A stretch of DNA of 64,000 nt from Planococcus kocurii. Its GTDB lineage: Bacteria > Bacillota > Bacilli > Bacillales_A > Planococcaceae. A program made the position numbers and the translations under genes. Location of the stretch: the NCBI RefSeq assembly GCF_001465835.2, contig NZ_CP013661.2, forward strand, positions 682,001 through 746,000. Direction: 5' to 3'. Shown one piece after another: positions 50,590 through 63,382 of the stretch (position 1 is the stretch's first letter; the number at the start of each line of letters is the position of its first letter). Below the pieces are notes generated by a model. It worked only from the letters and a program-made list of their open reading frames with translations. It did no database searches and was not told where the DNA came from.

Positions 50590-51645
50590 TTAGCTGAATT
50601 GTTTGTCGACATGTGCAAAGCCAATATCCGTATCTACTACTCCATGGATTTGCTGAATGTTCAAATTTTCTCCGCGTAGCCAGCCTGCAAAATCAAAAAC
50701 GGTTGGCTGTTGATTTCCACCGAGTGCAAACCAAACTTCTTTGTCTTTTGGCAAATAAAGAGATGTGTGAATCGTCCCCGCCCAGCTCTTGTAAAGCTTC
50801 GAAAATACACCTTTGCCTGTGTCGTTAAATAAACGAAATGCTTTCAATGCGTCTGCCGTTTGGCTTTGCTGACTTTGAATAACTTCTAAACGGTCAAACG
50901 AATCCTTTAAATAATTGCGGTTTTCGTGCTGCTGAATTTCAAAATGATTGGTGCATGCGTTACTGATGCGGACATCAACCGAGCGAGGGCTTGCTTCGAT
51001 GATGCGTGTTCTTCCGCTTGTATCTGTGACAATATAGCTGAACGACCCACGGTGAGGAAGCTGTTTTAACAGTTCCACCGCTTCTTCAATTGTTGCACAA
51101 GTTTCTAGAATAATCCGCCCGATTAAATAACACACAAAGCCGTCTCCTGGCTTTTTTCGGTGTGTAAAATTATAGCCCATGGCAAGTCCTTTTTCATTCA
51201 TGCCGTCCATCCGTCCGATAATTCGTGATGTTGGACCAATCGTCGCAAATCCACCATCAGTTGGTTGAAACAAACTAAAACGTCCTTCATAGGTCTGCGG
51301 GTGAAAATCATAATTTCGAACCATAAAATCTGTGCCTGTCACGATCGAACAGCCAGATGGCATGGCATCGATTCGGTATCCACCAAAATCGCGCAGCACT
51401 TCCTCCATCGGCAAGCCGAGACTTTCCTGCAGACCCACTAACTCATGCCAGATCCGAGGAGCAAATTTACAATAAGCTTCTGCCGTTTCTGCCACATTTA
51501 TTTTAAATCGTGGTCTTTTTGCTTTCCACTGCTTTTGTCGATTCTCCAATATTATACTATTCTTTAACAGCTCTCCTTGCTTGAATCCAAAATCGTAATG
51601 ACTTCCTCTAAATTCTAAAATGTTACTATGTATAGATTTCATCAA
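50590..51645 (-). CDS. C45-type peptidase / acyl-CoA:6-APA acyltransferase-like Ntn hydrolase (paralog B)
   Basis: 351-aa paralog of the upstream gene in opposite orientation. The same landmarks occur in the same order: FRGSHYDFGFKQGELLK, PSGCSIVTGTDFMVRNYD with the putative nucleophile Cys, MDGMNEKGLAMGYNF, TCATIEEAVELLKQLPHR, and a C-terminal FAGWLRGENLN. By eye roughly half of the residues are identical to paralog A. ATG 51645 is used; the ribosome site is AAAGGAG. Own promoter likely in the 413-nt upstream gap. Confidence 0.82.
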   Translation of the reverse strand: MMKSIHSNILEFRGSHYDFGFKQGELLKNSIILENRQKQWKAKRPRFKINVAETAEAYCKFAPRIWHELVGLQESLGLPMEEVLRDFGGYRIDAMPSGCSIVTGTDFMVRNYDFHPQTYEGRFSLFQPTDGGFATIGPTSRIIGRMDGMNEKGLAMGYNFTHRKKPGDGFVCYLIGRIILETCATIEEAVELLKQLPHRGSFSYIVTDTSGRTRIIEASPRSVDVRISNACTNHFEIQQHENRNYLKDSFDRLEVIQSQQSQTADALKAFRLFNDTGKGVFSKLYKSWAGTIHTSLYLPKDKEVWFALGGNQQPTVFDFAGWLRGENLNIQQIHGVVDTDIGFAHVDKQFS

Positions 51646-52058
51646 ATTCTCCTTTGTAGTGCAGAATCACTGATTAGGTTTTAGCATACACATTTACGAT
51701 AAAAAACTCAAAAGCAGCGTTTGAAAAGTTGTTCTTAAATTAAAGAAATAATTCCTTATTAAATTCGATCCTTATTATTAAGTAAAGCAGCTCACTCTTT
51801 CTACTCTTCATTTTGTTTATCCAGTTGATTTTGCTATTTCAACTGGATAAATACATCAATCCAAGTATTCCTTATAGTTATACTACTAACATATTCCACA
51901 GTCGTTCTCATAAATAGTCCTTATTAATCCTGAATATACTTTTTACACCAGGAATGGAAGTTAATATAACTGAATACTTTTTATTTTCCGCAAAAACACC
52001 TTAAACTTCACTGAAAATTATGATAGGATAAGAATATTATTCTAAAGGAGGTTTTTTT
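51646..52058. other. Gene-free divergent spacer
   Basis: No ORF or RNA gene supported. AT-rich. It contains one perfect 13-bp inverted repeat at 51816-51851 and must hold the promoters of the flanking divergent genes; AAAGGAGG at 52044-52051 is the ribosome site of the next gene. Confidence 0.6.
51816..51851. repeat. Perfect 13-bp inverted repeat in the divergent spacer
   Basis: TTTATCCAGTTGA and TCAACTGGATAAA separated by 10 nt, without a T tract. Possible operator, RNA hairpin or terminator-like remnant. Confidence 0.6.
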
Positions 52059-53255
52059 TTGGATCAACTATTCACTAAGCTCGATAAACTGTACGACGAG
52101 ATTGTCGATATTCGGCGCCATCTTCATGAATACCCAGAACTATCTTTTGAGGAAGTGGAAACAGCCGAATATATTGCTCTTTTCCACGAAAAATTAGGTC
52201 ACGAGGTCCGCAGAAATGTTGGTGGTAACGGTGTGCTGGCCTACTTAAAAGGTGACAAACCTGGTCCAACTGTTGCTTTGCGCGCAGACTTTGACGCCCT
52301 ACCGATTCAAGAACAAACTGACGTGCCTTTTAAATCTAAAAATGACGGTGCCATGCATGCTTGTGGCCATGATGGCCATACGGCGAGTCTACTTGGTCTA
52401 GCGAAAGCATTAAATAGTATGCAATCAGAAATTGAAGGTACCATTGTCTTTTTGCATCAGCACGCAGAAGAACTACCACCCGGCGGAGCCATCGCCATGA
52501 TTGAAGACGGCTGTCTCGATGGCGTCGATGTTATTTTTGGTACGCATTTACAGGCACAAATGCCTCTTGGAGAAATTGGTTATCGCTCAGGTCCTCTTCA
52601 AGCCGCTCCAGATCGCTTTGACATTAAAATCCTTGGAAGAGGTGGGCATGCTGCAAGCCCTCACGATACAAAAGACAGCATTGTCATTGGGGGACAACTG
52701 ATTAATAACTTGCAACAAATCGTCAGCCGCCGAATCAATCCATTGGAATCTGCTGTTATCTCAATTTGTAATTTCGAAGCTAAAAATCCCTATAATGTTA
52801 TCGCGGACACGGCTGAAATGACTGGAACTGTACGGACATTCAAAGAAGACATTCGTAGTTTTATCGAAGAAGAAATTGAACGCGTCATTGCAGGAACTTG
52901 TCTCGTTTCAGGAGCAGACTATGAATATACCTATACACGCGGTTATCCAACAACAGTCAATCACGAAGAGGAAACAAATTTTCTAGCAGCTCTCGCATCC
53001 TCTGTCCCTGGAGTAGAAGAAGTTAGAGAAACACCACCTGTCATGGGTGGCGAAGATTTCTCGTATTACCTTCAACATATAAAAGGAACGTTCTTTTTTA
53101 CAGGTGCACAGAGCCCAGACAACACTGATGCTTACCCACATCACCATCCAAAATTTGATATTGATGAACGTTCTTTGCTGATAGCCGCAAAAGCATTAGG
53201 CACAGCGGCACTTAACTATGCGAAAAAATACCAGTCTGCTATTAACGCAAGCTAA
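52059..53255 (+). CDS. M20-family amidohydrolase (second paralog)
   Basis: 398-aa zinc amidohydrolase, paralogous over its whole length to the enzyme at 4598-5767. Metal-site blocks HACGHDGHTA, HQHAEELPPGG, GRGGHAASPHD and HHHPKFD are intact. Starts at TTG 52059 with a strong AAAGGAGG site. It heads a three-gene unit with a DUF3100 membrane protein (47 nt downstream) and a small membrane protein, suggesting that it hydrolyses a compound imported or exported by that pair (inference). Confidence 0.88.
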   Translation: MDQLFTKLDKLYDEIVDIRRHLHEYPELSFEEVETAEYIALFHEKLGHEVRRNVGGNGVLAYLKGDKPGPTVALRADFDALPIQEQTDVPFKSKNDGAMHACGHDGHTASLLGLAKALNSMQSEIEGTIVFLHQHAEELPPGGAIAMIEDGCLDGVDVIFGTHLQAQMPLGEIGYRSGPLQAAPDRFDIKILGRGGHAASPHDTKDSIVIGGQLINNLQQIVSRRINPLESAVISICNFEAKNPYNVIADTAEMTGTVRTFKEDIRSFIEEEIERVIAGTCLVSGADYEYTYTRGYPTTVNHEEETNFLAALASSVPGVEEVRETPPVMGGEDFSYYLQHIKGTFFFTGAQSPDNTDAYPHHHPKFDIDERSLLIAAKALGTAALNYAKKYQSAINAS

Positions 53256-53302
53256 TCACTAACGGAGAGCCAGTTCTCCCACATAAAAGGAGTAGATGTT
53301 AC

Positions 53303-54130
53303 ATGGGCGAACAAGCTTTTAAATTGTGGAAAGATTGGCGGCTACATGTCATCGTTTTAGCGATTGTAGCCGTGACTGAGTCGATTGGTACATTCGCTAT
53401 TCCAGTTGGACCTGGGACCATTCTATTGTTGCCGATGCTTTATGCAGTTGTGATTGGTCTCGGATTGTATTTCACTCCACTGGTAACCGATAAACAATCG
53501 ATTAACGCAGAACCTTTAGTATTTCTCTCAGTTTCTGTACTGATAGCTAAATTCGGTGTCCAAGCAGGACCCGCTCTGCCTCAAATCATCGAAGCCGGTC
53601 CTGCTCTATTGTTACAGGAATTTGGTAACCTTGGCACGATCTTATTAGCTCTTCCTTTAGCTGTATTTCTAGGACTCAAGAGAGAAAGCATCGGTATGAC
53701 GCATTCTATCGGACGAGAAGCCAACCTTGCTCTGATTACCGATAAATATGGTTTATCCTCTCCCGAAGGACGCGGCGTTATGGCTATGTATATTTTTGGT
53801 ACCGTCTTCGGATCGATTTTTATTGGGTTGATATCAGGCTTTTTAGCTACCGTGACGCCCCTGCATCCGATTTCTTTCGCCATGGCGACAGGTGTGGGCA
53901 GCGGCAGTATGGCAGCGGCTTCTCTAGGTCCTTTAATTGCCGCATTTCCTGAGATGAGTGAAACCTTGACTGCCTTTTCAGGAGTCAGCAACTTAATTTC
54001 CTCAGTAACAGGTCTATACATGAGTATTTTTATTGGTTTGCCCTTAACGGTTAAACTGTATGAGATTCTCTCTAAAAACAAAGAGAAAAAAGCAGCGAAA
54101 GGAAGCGTAGATTATGATAAAAAGTCTTAA
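53303..54130 (+). CDS. DUF3100 membrane protein (putative transporter subunit)
   Basis: 275-aa polytopic membrane protein with about 8 hydrophobic segments. The GPALLLQEFGNLGTILLALPLAVFLGLKRESIGMTHSIGREANLALI and MATGVGSGSMAAASLGPLIAAFPE stretches are the DUF3100 hallmarks. RBS AAAGGAG before ATG 53303. Its 3' end overlaps the next membrane gene by 17 nt, so the two products probably form a complex. No experimental function is known to me for the family. Confidence 0.75.
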   Translation: MGEQAFKLWKDWRLHVIVLAIVAVTESIGTFAIPVGPGTILLLPMLYAVVIGLGLYFTPLVTDKQSINAEPLVFLSVSVLIAKFGVQAGPALPQIIEAGPALLLQEFGNLGTILLALPLAVFLGLKRESIGMTHSIGREANLALITDKYGLSSPEGRGVMAMYIFGTVFGSIFIGLISGFLATVTPLHPISFAMATGVGSGSMAAASLGPLIAAFPEMSETLTAFSGVSNLISSVTGLYMSIFIGLPLTVKLYEILSKNKEKKAAKGSVDYDKKS

Positions 54131-54566
54131 AGAATGGATACTGGTCTTTATGATTATTGGTGTGATCATGCTGATTGGTAATTGGATTGGCTATGATATA
54201 CTTCCTTGGGATGCGCTTCCCGGAATAGCCATCCTAATAGGCATTAGCCTGGCCGGATTGGTTATTCACCGCCTACTACCATTCAAGTTGCCTAGCATCG
54301 CTTACATCGGCATTATCGGTCTAATATTGACAATTCCGGGTATGCCGGGAGCAGCACAAATTGTCACTTACACGACAGAAGTTACTTTATTAGCAATTGC
54401 TACGCCTATCTTAGCTTATGCCGGCGTATCCATTGGCCGTTCATGGTTCGACTTTATGCAATTAGGTTGGAAAACTATCGTAATTGGCATGGTGGTTCTG
54501 CTCGGAACATTTCTTGGCTCAGCAGTCATCGCGGAAATTATCCTTCGATTTCAAGGAATTATTTAA
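54114..54566 (+). CDS. Small membrane protein partnered with DUF3100
   Basis: 150 aa with four to five hydrophobic segments (about 8-25, 33-52, 58-75, 85-105, 120-142). PSIAYIGIIGLILTIPGMPGA and ATPILAYAGVSIGRSWFDF are the conspicuous blocks. ATG 54114 lies within the end of the DUF3100 gene, implying translational coupling and a two-subunit membrane complex. Family not recognised with certainty. Confidence 0.7.
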   Translation: MIKSLKEWILVFMIIGVIMLIGNWIGYDILPWDALPGIAILIGISLAGLVIHRLLPFKLPSIAYIGIIGLILTIPGMPGAAQIVTYTTEVTLLAIATPILAYAGVSIGRSWFDFMQLGWKTIVIGMVVLLGTFLGSAVIAEIILRFQGII

Positions 54567-54574
54567 CGTTAACC

Positions 54575-54617
54575 AAAAGACCACCGCAAAAGCTTTAGCT
54601 TTTGCGGTGGTCTTTTT
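54575..54617 (+). terminator. Terminator after the M20-DUF3100 operon
   Basis: Perfect 20-bp arms beginning AAAAGACCACCGC around a TT loop, T tract. Confidence 0.9.
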
Positions 54618-54683
54618 ACTAGTTCTTTAAGAATCTATTTACTGCTACTTATCCTCAGCAATCCATCTTAAAAATTCCAAAAA

Positions 54684-54712
54684 GAAAAGCCCAACAATAA
54701 TGTTAGGGCCTG
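54684..54712 (-). terminator. Terminator of the isolated tRNA-Leu
   Basis: Minus-strand arms GCCCTAACA / TGTTGGGC followed by TTTTCTTTTT. Confidence 0.8.
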
Positions 54713-54730
54713 TCATCTAATCTTGCGGTA

Positions 54731-54814
54731 TACCGGCGGTCGGGGTCGAACCGACACTCCGGTGAAGGAACGGGATTTTGAGTCCCGCGCGTCTGCCAAT
54801 TCCGCCACGCCGGC
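54731..54814 (-). tRNA. tRNA-Leu(CAA), isolated copy
   Basis: 84-nt class II tRNA with long variable arm, anticodon CAA, no encoded CCA. Differs from the copy at 56762-56845 by one base in the variable arm. Own promoter and terminator. Confidence 0.95.
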
Positions 54815-54840
54815 AAGTATTTCTTTAGCGGACAAGAATT

Positions 54841-54869
54841 ATTATAGCACATCTCATTTCGCTCGCCAA
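54841..54869 (-). promoter_or_regulatory. Promoter of the isolated tRNA-Leu
   Basis: Minus strand TTGGCG (54864-54869), 17-nt spacer, TATAAT (54841-54846) with an extended TGC just before it. Confidence 0.65.
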
Positions 54870-54919
54870 TACTTTATTCGTATAACAAATAATTTTGCAA
54901 AAATAGGTGTTTATCTTTT

Positions 54920-55918
54920 TTACAAAACCAGATTAAGAAGAAAGTAGAAGACAGCGGCTAACATCGCCGATATTGGCATTGTAATCACCCAAGTGATTAA
55001 CATAGTCTTGGCTGTACCCCACTGAACGCCTTTAACACGATGCGCTGCCCCAACTCCCATTATAGAAGACGAAATAACGTGAGTTGTACTAACTGGCAAG
55101 TGAATCAGAGTAGCACCAAAAATTACTGCTGCACCTGTCAAATCAGCTGCTACACCATTAACTGGACGAATTTTCATGATTTTCCCGCCCACCGTTTTAA
55201 TAATTCGCCAACCGCCAACCGAAGTCCCTAACGCCATCGCTAGGGCACATGTAGCTTGTACCCATAATTGGATATCATCAGAGCTTTGATAATTATTCAC
55301 AATCAATGCCAACGTAATAATCCCCATCGCTTTTTGCGCATCATTCGTCCCATGGGAAAATGACTGCAATGCAGCAGTGGCAATTTGAATTAATCTAAAA
55401 TTCTTATTTGTTTTTGTTAAATTATGATCTTTGAATACTATTTTAAAAACACTATACATGAGATAGCCCACGACCAAAGCAAGAATTGGTGAAAAGATTA
55501 AAGCTTGCAAAATTGCTAGAAAGCCACTGTAATTAAGAGCTGCAAAGCCAGCCCCTGCAATAGCTGCTCCAGCTATTGAACCAATTAGCGCGTGTGAGGA
55601 GCTACTTGGAATTCCATAGTACCAAGTCAACAAATTCCACGTAATAGCCGCTAATAAAGCTGCTAGAATAACGACAGAGCCATTATCGAGCGCAAAAGGA
55701 TCGACGATATCCTTGGTTATTGTTTTAGCAACACCCGTAAAAGCCATAGCACCGACAAAATTCATAATGGCCGCAAGCATAATTGCACGTCTCGGTGTTA
55801 GTGCTTTTGTAGAAACCGCAGTAGCTATCGAATTTGCCGTATCATGAAACCCATTGATAAAGTCAAATATTATAGCAAAAATGACAATCAAAACTGTTAA
55901 CAGCAATACCATATCCAT
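54920..55918 (-). CDS. pit: Inorganic phosphate transporter, Pit family
   Basis: 332-aa low-affinity phosphate/metal:H+ symporter with about ten transmembrane helices. The two PHO4-type repeats are visible as FDFINGFHDTANSIATAVSTKALTPRRA at the N-terminus and SFSHGTNDAQKAMGIITLAL in the middle; GIPSSSSHALIGS and LPVSTTHVISSSIMGVG are the paired GxSSSH-type motifs. Start ATG 55918 is 15 nt after the DUF47 gene, the standard DUF47-pit pairing. Confidence 0.94.
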   Translation of the reverse strand: MDMVLLLTVLIVIFAIIFDFINGFHDTANSIATAVSTKALTPRRAIMLAAIMNFVGAMAFTGVAKTITKDIVDPFALDNGSVVILAALLAAITWNLLTWYYGIPSSSSHALIGSIAGAAIAGAGFAALNYSGFLAILQALIFSPILALVVGYLMYSVFKIVFKDHNLTKTNKNFRLIQIATAALQSFSHGTNDAQKAMGIITLALIVNNYQSSDDIQLWVQATCALAMALGTSVGGWRIIKTVGGKIMKIRPVNGVAADLTGAAVIFGATLIHLPVSTTHVISSSIMGVGAAHRVKGVQWGTAKTMLITWVITMPISAMLAAVFYFLLNLVL

Positions 55919-55933
55919 TAGTCATTTTGCTCC

Positions 55934-56551
55934 TTAGGCGTTTTTCATAATAATTGATTCGAATGTATTCGCGACTTGCTGACAATGATCAGCAATTTCT
56001 TCTAACTCTTCATATATGTCCTTGTATTGAATAATTCGAATCGGATCTTTTTCAGTTTGAAACAGATTTTTTATGGATCGACGCAGAACGGCATCACATT
56101 TAGATTCGTAATCTTTAATTTTAATGGCATGAGATCTCATCTGAGGCAGCTTCTTAGAAACCATTAGTTCGACTGCCATTTCTATCTCAATCGTGCTCAA
56201 TCGAATTGCTTCAACAAATTCAAGCATGTATTCATCTGCTTCTACTATTGAATACATATCAAATCGTGCAGCTGTGTGTTCTAAACCATCTAATACATCA
56301 TCCATACTCATTGCTAAAGCCAATATATCTTCTCGTTCAATTGGCGTAATAAATGCGTTGTTAAGATCTTGGATTATGGAATGTACAAAAGAATCTCCTT
56401 TTGTTTCATAATCCTTCATAGTGTTTGAAAAAATGATCAAGTCATTACTAACTTTTAATTTATACTCAGCAAAATAAGTTGCACTTTCTTTTAAATTCAA
56501 CGCAATGTCACTCAACTGCAATGCAAACTTATCTTTCTTTTTGAAAGCCAT
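55934..56551 (-). CDS. DUF47 (PhoU-like) protein, Pit accessory
   Basis: 205-aa helical PhoU-fold protein (YkaA type) that commonly accompanies Pit transporters and is thought to modulate them. Acidic metal-binding-like repeats appear as YETKGDSFVH and YESKCDAVLRR. ATG 56551 (MAFKKKDKF) after GGAGGTAGAG is preferred to an in-frame ATG at 56566. First gene of the unit; a TATAAT box lies about 45 nt upstream. Confidence 0.9.
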   Translation of the reverse strand: MAFKKKDKFALQLSDIALNLKESATYFAEYKLKVSNDLIIFSNTMKDYETKGDSFVHSIIQDLNNAFITPIEREDILALAMSMDDVLDGLEHTAARFDMYSIVEADEYMLEFVEAIRLSTIEIEMAVELMVSKKLPQMRSHAIKIKDYESKCDAVLRRSIKNLFQTEKDPIRIIQYKDIYEELEEIADHCQQVANTFESIIMKNA

Positions 56552-56691
56552 TCTCTCTACCTCCACTATTTTCGCAACATAATTTCTCAGCTAAATTATA
56601 ATAGCTTATTTCTCGAGATATTAACACTATCTATATAATCAATTTACAAATTCTTAATAAACCGGAATTTTCAGTTTAACCTAAACTCAAT

Positions 56692-56737
56692 AAAAAAACC
56701 TCTTAACTATGATTTCTCACAGTTAAGAGGTTTTTGA
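56692..56737 (-). terminator. Terminator of the rrn-tRNA operon
   Basis: Arms AAAACCTCTTAACT / AGTTAAGAGGTTTT, with seven Ts on the minus strand just after the last tRNA. Confidence 0.9.
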
Positions 56738-56761
56738 AAGAGCAGGCAGGCTCTTTCGTGA

Positions 56762-56845
56762 TACCGGCGGTCGGGGTCGAACCGACACTCCCGTGAAGGA
56801 ACGGGATTTTGAGTCCCGCGCGTCTGCCAATTCCGCCACGCCGGC
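56762..56845 (-). tRNA. tRNA-Leu(CAA), last tRNA of the array
   Basis: 84 nt, anticodon CAA, long variable arm; no encoded CCA. Confidence 0.96.
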
Positions 56846-56854
56846 AAAATATTA

Positions 56855-56928
56855 TGGAGGCGGCAACCGGACTCGAACCGGTGATAAGGGTGTTGCAGAC
56901 CCATGCCTTACCACTTGGCTATGCCGCC
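56855..56928 (-). tRNA. tRNA-Cys(GCA)
   Basis: 74 nt including CCA; anticodon GCA, acceptor stem GGCGGCA/TGCCGCC. Confidence 0.96.
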
Positions 56929-56934
56929 AAATAT

Positions 56935-57009
56935 TGGAGCGGAAGACGAGGTTCGAACTCGCGACCTCCACCTTGGCAAGGTGGCGTTCTACCACTGAAC
57001 TACTTCCGC
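56935..57009 (-). tRNA. tRNA-Gly(GCC)
   Basis: 75 nt including CCA; anticodon GCC, acceptor GCGGAAG/CTTCCGC. Confidence 0.96.
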
Positions 57010-57015
57010 TTAAAG

Positions 57016-57087
57016 CTGGGGTACCTGGATTCGAACCAGGGCATGACGGGATCAAAACCCGTTGCCTTACCGCTTGGCTATACCCCA
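57016..57087 (-). tRNA. tRNA-Gln(TTG)
   Basis: 72 nt, anticodon TTG in loop TTTTGAT, acceptor TGGGGTA/TACCCCA; CCA not encoded. Confidence 0.95.
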
Positions 57088-57098
57088 CTAGTAAAAGA

Positions 57099-57175
57099 TG
57101 GGGCGGACGAGGGGAATTGAACCCCCGAGTGCCGGAATCACAATCCGGTGCGTTAACCACTTCGCCACGACCGCC
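57099..57175 (-). tRNA. tRNA-His(GTG), copy 1
   Basis: 77 nt including the extra G(-1) and CCA; anticodon GTG. Acceptor stem has a U5-U68 mismatch. Identical to the neighbouring copy. Confidence 0.95.
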
Positions 57176-57214
57176 ACTTTATTATTTATAAGTTCACTTA
57201 ATGAAATGAAAACA

Positions 57215-57291
57215 TGGGGCGGACGAGGGGAATTGAACCCCCGAGTGCCGGAATCACAATCCGGTGCGTTAACCACTTCGCCACGACCGCC
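57215..57291 (-). tRNA. tRNA-His(GTG), copy 2
   Basis: 77 nt, identical to copy 1 over its full length; the flanks differ. Confidence 0.95.
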
Positions 57292-57308
57292 ATCATAAAA
57301 TTAAAAAT

Positions 57309-57382
57309 TGGCAGGGGCAGTAGGAATCGAACCCACATCGGAGGTGTTGGAGACCTCTGTTCTACCGTTAAACTATGCCCCT
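57309..57382 (-). tRNA. tRNA-Trp(CCA)
   Basis: 74 nt including CCA; anticodon loop CTCCAAC, acceptor AGGGGCA/TGCCCCT. Confidence 0.95.
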
Positions 57383-57388
57383 AAAAAC

Positions 57389-57472
57389 TGGTGGTGGGGG
57401 GCAGATTCGAACTGCCGAACCCGAAGGAGCGGATTTACAGTCCGCCGCGTTTAGCCACTTCGCTACCCCACC
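57389..57472 (-). tRNA. tRNA-Tyr(GTA)
   Basis: 84 nt including CCA, class II variable arm, anticodon GTA. Confidence 0.96.
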
Positions 57473-57475
57473 TAG

Positions 57476-57551
<76 letters not shown>

Positions 57552-57569
57552 ACAAATATTAATAAAAAA

Positions 57570-57645
57570 TGGTGGGTCAGGACGGAATCGAACCGCCGAC
57601 ACTTAGAGCTTCAATCTAATGCTCTACCGACTGAGCTACTGACCC
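57570..57645 (-). tRNA. tRNA-Phe(GAA)
   Basis: 76 nt including CCA; anticodon GAA, acceptor GGGTCAG/CTGACCC. Confidence 0.95.
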
Positions 57646-57662
57646 ACTTTGTTAAGTAAAAA

Positions 57663-57738
57663 TGGCGGTCCCGACCGGGATCGAACCGGCGATCTCCTGC
57701 GTGACAGGCAGGCATGTTAACCGCTACACCACGGGACC
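57663..57738 (-). tRNA. tRNA-Asp(GTC)
   Basis: 76 nt including CCA; anticodon GTC, acceptor GGTCCCG/CGGGACC. Confidence 0.96.
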
Positions 57739-57740
57739 AT

Positions 57741-57818
<78 letters not shown>

Positions 57819-57885
57819 ACAATACTATTTTCTTACGATTAACATTGTGAAATTTAAAACAACGCGTTCACTATGTAAGTGTAAA

Positions 57886-57961
57886 TGGTGGAGGATGACG
57901 GGATCGAACCGCCGACCCTCTGCTTGTAAGGCAGATGCTCTCCCAGCTGAGCTAATCCTCC
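57886..57961 (-). tRNA. tRNA-Val(TAC)
   Basis: 76 nt including CCA; anticodon TAC, acceptor GGAGGAT/ATCCTCC. Confidence 0.96.
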
Positions 57962-57968
57962 ATGAAAT

Positions 57969-58043
57969 TGGTGACCCCTACGGGATTCGAACCCGTGTTA
58001 CCGCCGTGAAAGGGCGGTGTCTTAACCGCTTGACCAAGGGGCC
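57969..58043 (-). tRNA. tRNA-Glu(TTC)
   Basis: 75 nt including CCA; anticodon TTC. Confidence 0.96.
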
Positions 58044-58063
58044 GTACTTTTAAAAAGAACTTC

Positions 58064-58153
58064 TGGCGGAGAGCAAGGGATTCGAACCCTTGAGACGGTT
58101 GCCCGCCTACATGATTTCCAATCATGCTCCTTCGGCCACTCGGACAGCTCTCC
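58064..58153 (-). tRNA. tRNA-Ser(GGA)
   Basis: 90 nt including CCA, class II variable arm, anticodon GGA. Confidence 0.96.
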
Positions 58154-58158
58154 ATATT

Positions 58159-58233
58159 TGGCTCCGAAGGTAGGACTCGAACCTACGACCATCGCATTAA
58201 CAGTGCGGTGCTCTACCACTGAGCTACTTCGGA
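58159..58233 (-). tRNA. tRNA-Asn(GTT)
   Basis: 75 nt including CCA; anticodon GTT. First tRNA after 5S rRNA. Confidence 0.96.
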
Positions 58234-58245
58234 ATAATTATTCAG

Positions 58246-58361
<116 letters not shown>

Positions 58362-58441
58362 TGAATTTATTTTGAAAGACAAGTTTTATTATACCATTAG
58401 TACCGGTTTTTTCAAGCTTTTTTTACAAAAACTTTCTTATT

Positions 58442-58480
58442 CTTTCAAAACTGGATAAACGACAGGTGAAACAAGCAAGT
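58442..58480 (-). other. 3' half of the 23S rRNA processing stem
   Basis: Complementary, with few mismatches over about 38 nt, to 61479-61518 on the other side of 23S; forms the double-stranded stalk cut by RNase III-type enzymes in related bacteria. Confidence 0.75.
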
Positions 58481-58499
58481 TTTTCGCATACAATGTGTT

Positions 58500-61430
<2,931 letters not shown>

Positions 61431-61478
61431 ACTGGTTAATTAAAAAGTTGTGACGAAATCGTCACGCGTACTTGAATT

Positions 61479-61518
61479 ACTTGCTTTGTTTCAATGTCGT
61501 TTTATCCAGTTTTCAAAG
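61479..61518 (-). other. 5' half of the 23S rRNA processing stem, in the 16S-23S spacer
   Basis: Pairs with 58442-58480. The spacer also holds a short GTGACG/CGTCAC hairpin near 61450. Confidence 0.75.
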
Positions 61519-61550
61519 AACAAAGTCATCATTTCTACTTACAAAATGAT

Positions 61551-61626
61551 TGGTGGAGCCTAGCGGGATCGAACCGCTGACCTCCTGCGTGCAAGGCAGG
61601 CGCTCTCCCAGCTGAGCTAAGGCCCC
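61551..61626 (-). tRNA. tRNA-Ala(TGC), in the rRNA spacer
   Basis: 76 nt including CCA; anticodon TGC. Confidence 0.96.
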
Positions 61627-61634
61627 AAGAAGAA

Positions 61635-61711
<77 letters not shown>

Positions 61712-61767
61712 TCTTGAGTATAATTGTAATACTGATAGAAGATCAATTCAATGTCGCCATTGAAAAT

Positions 61768-61797
61768 GAACCTTCAAAACTGAACGCAAAACGTCAA
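61768..61797 (-). other. 3' half of the 16S rRNA processing stem
   Basis: Nearly complementary to 63574-63604 upstream of 16S (GAACCTTCAAAACTGAAC... against its counterpart), forming the pre-16S stalk. Confidence 0.75.
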
Positions 61798-61826
61798 CCC
61801 CGAGCCAAGCTCGGTTCCGAATTTAT

Positions 61827-63382
<1,556 letters not shown>

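Noticed and set aside
53581..54081. 166-codon frame antisense to the DUF3100 gene
   Set aside because: Basic, low-complexity translation typical of the complement of a membrane-protein gene.
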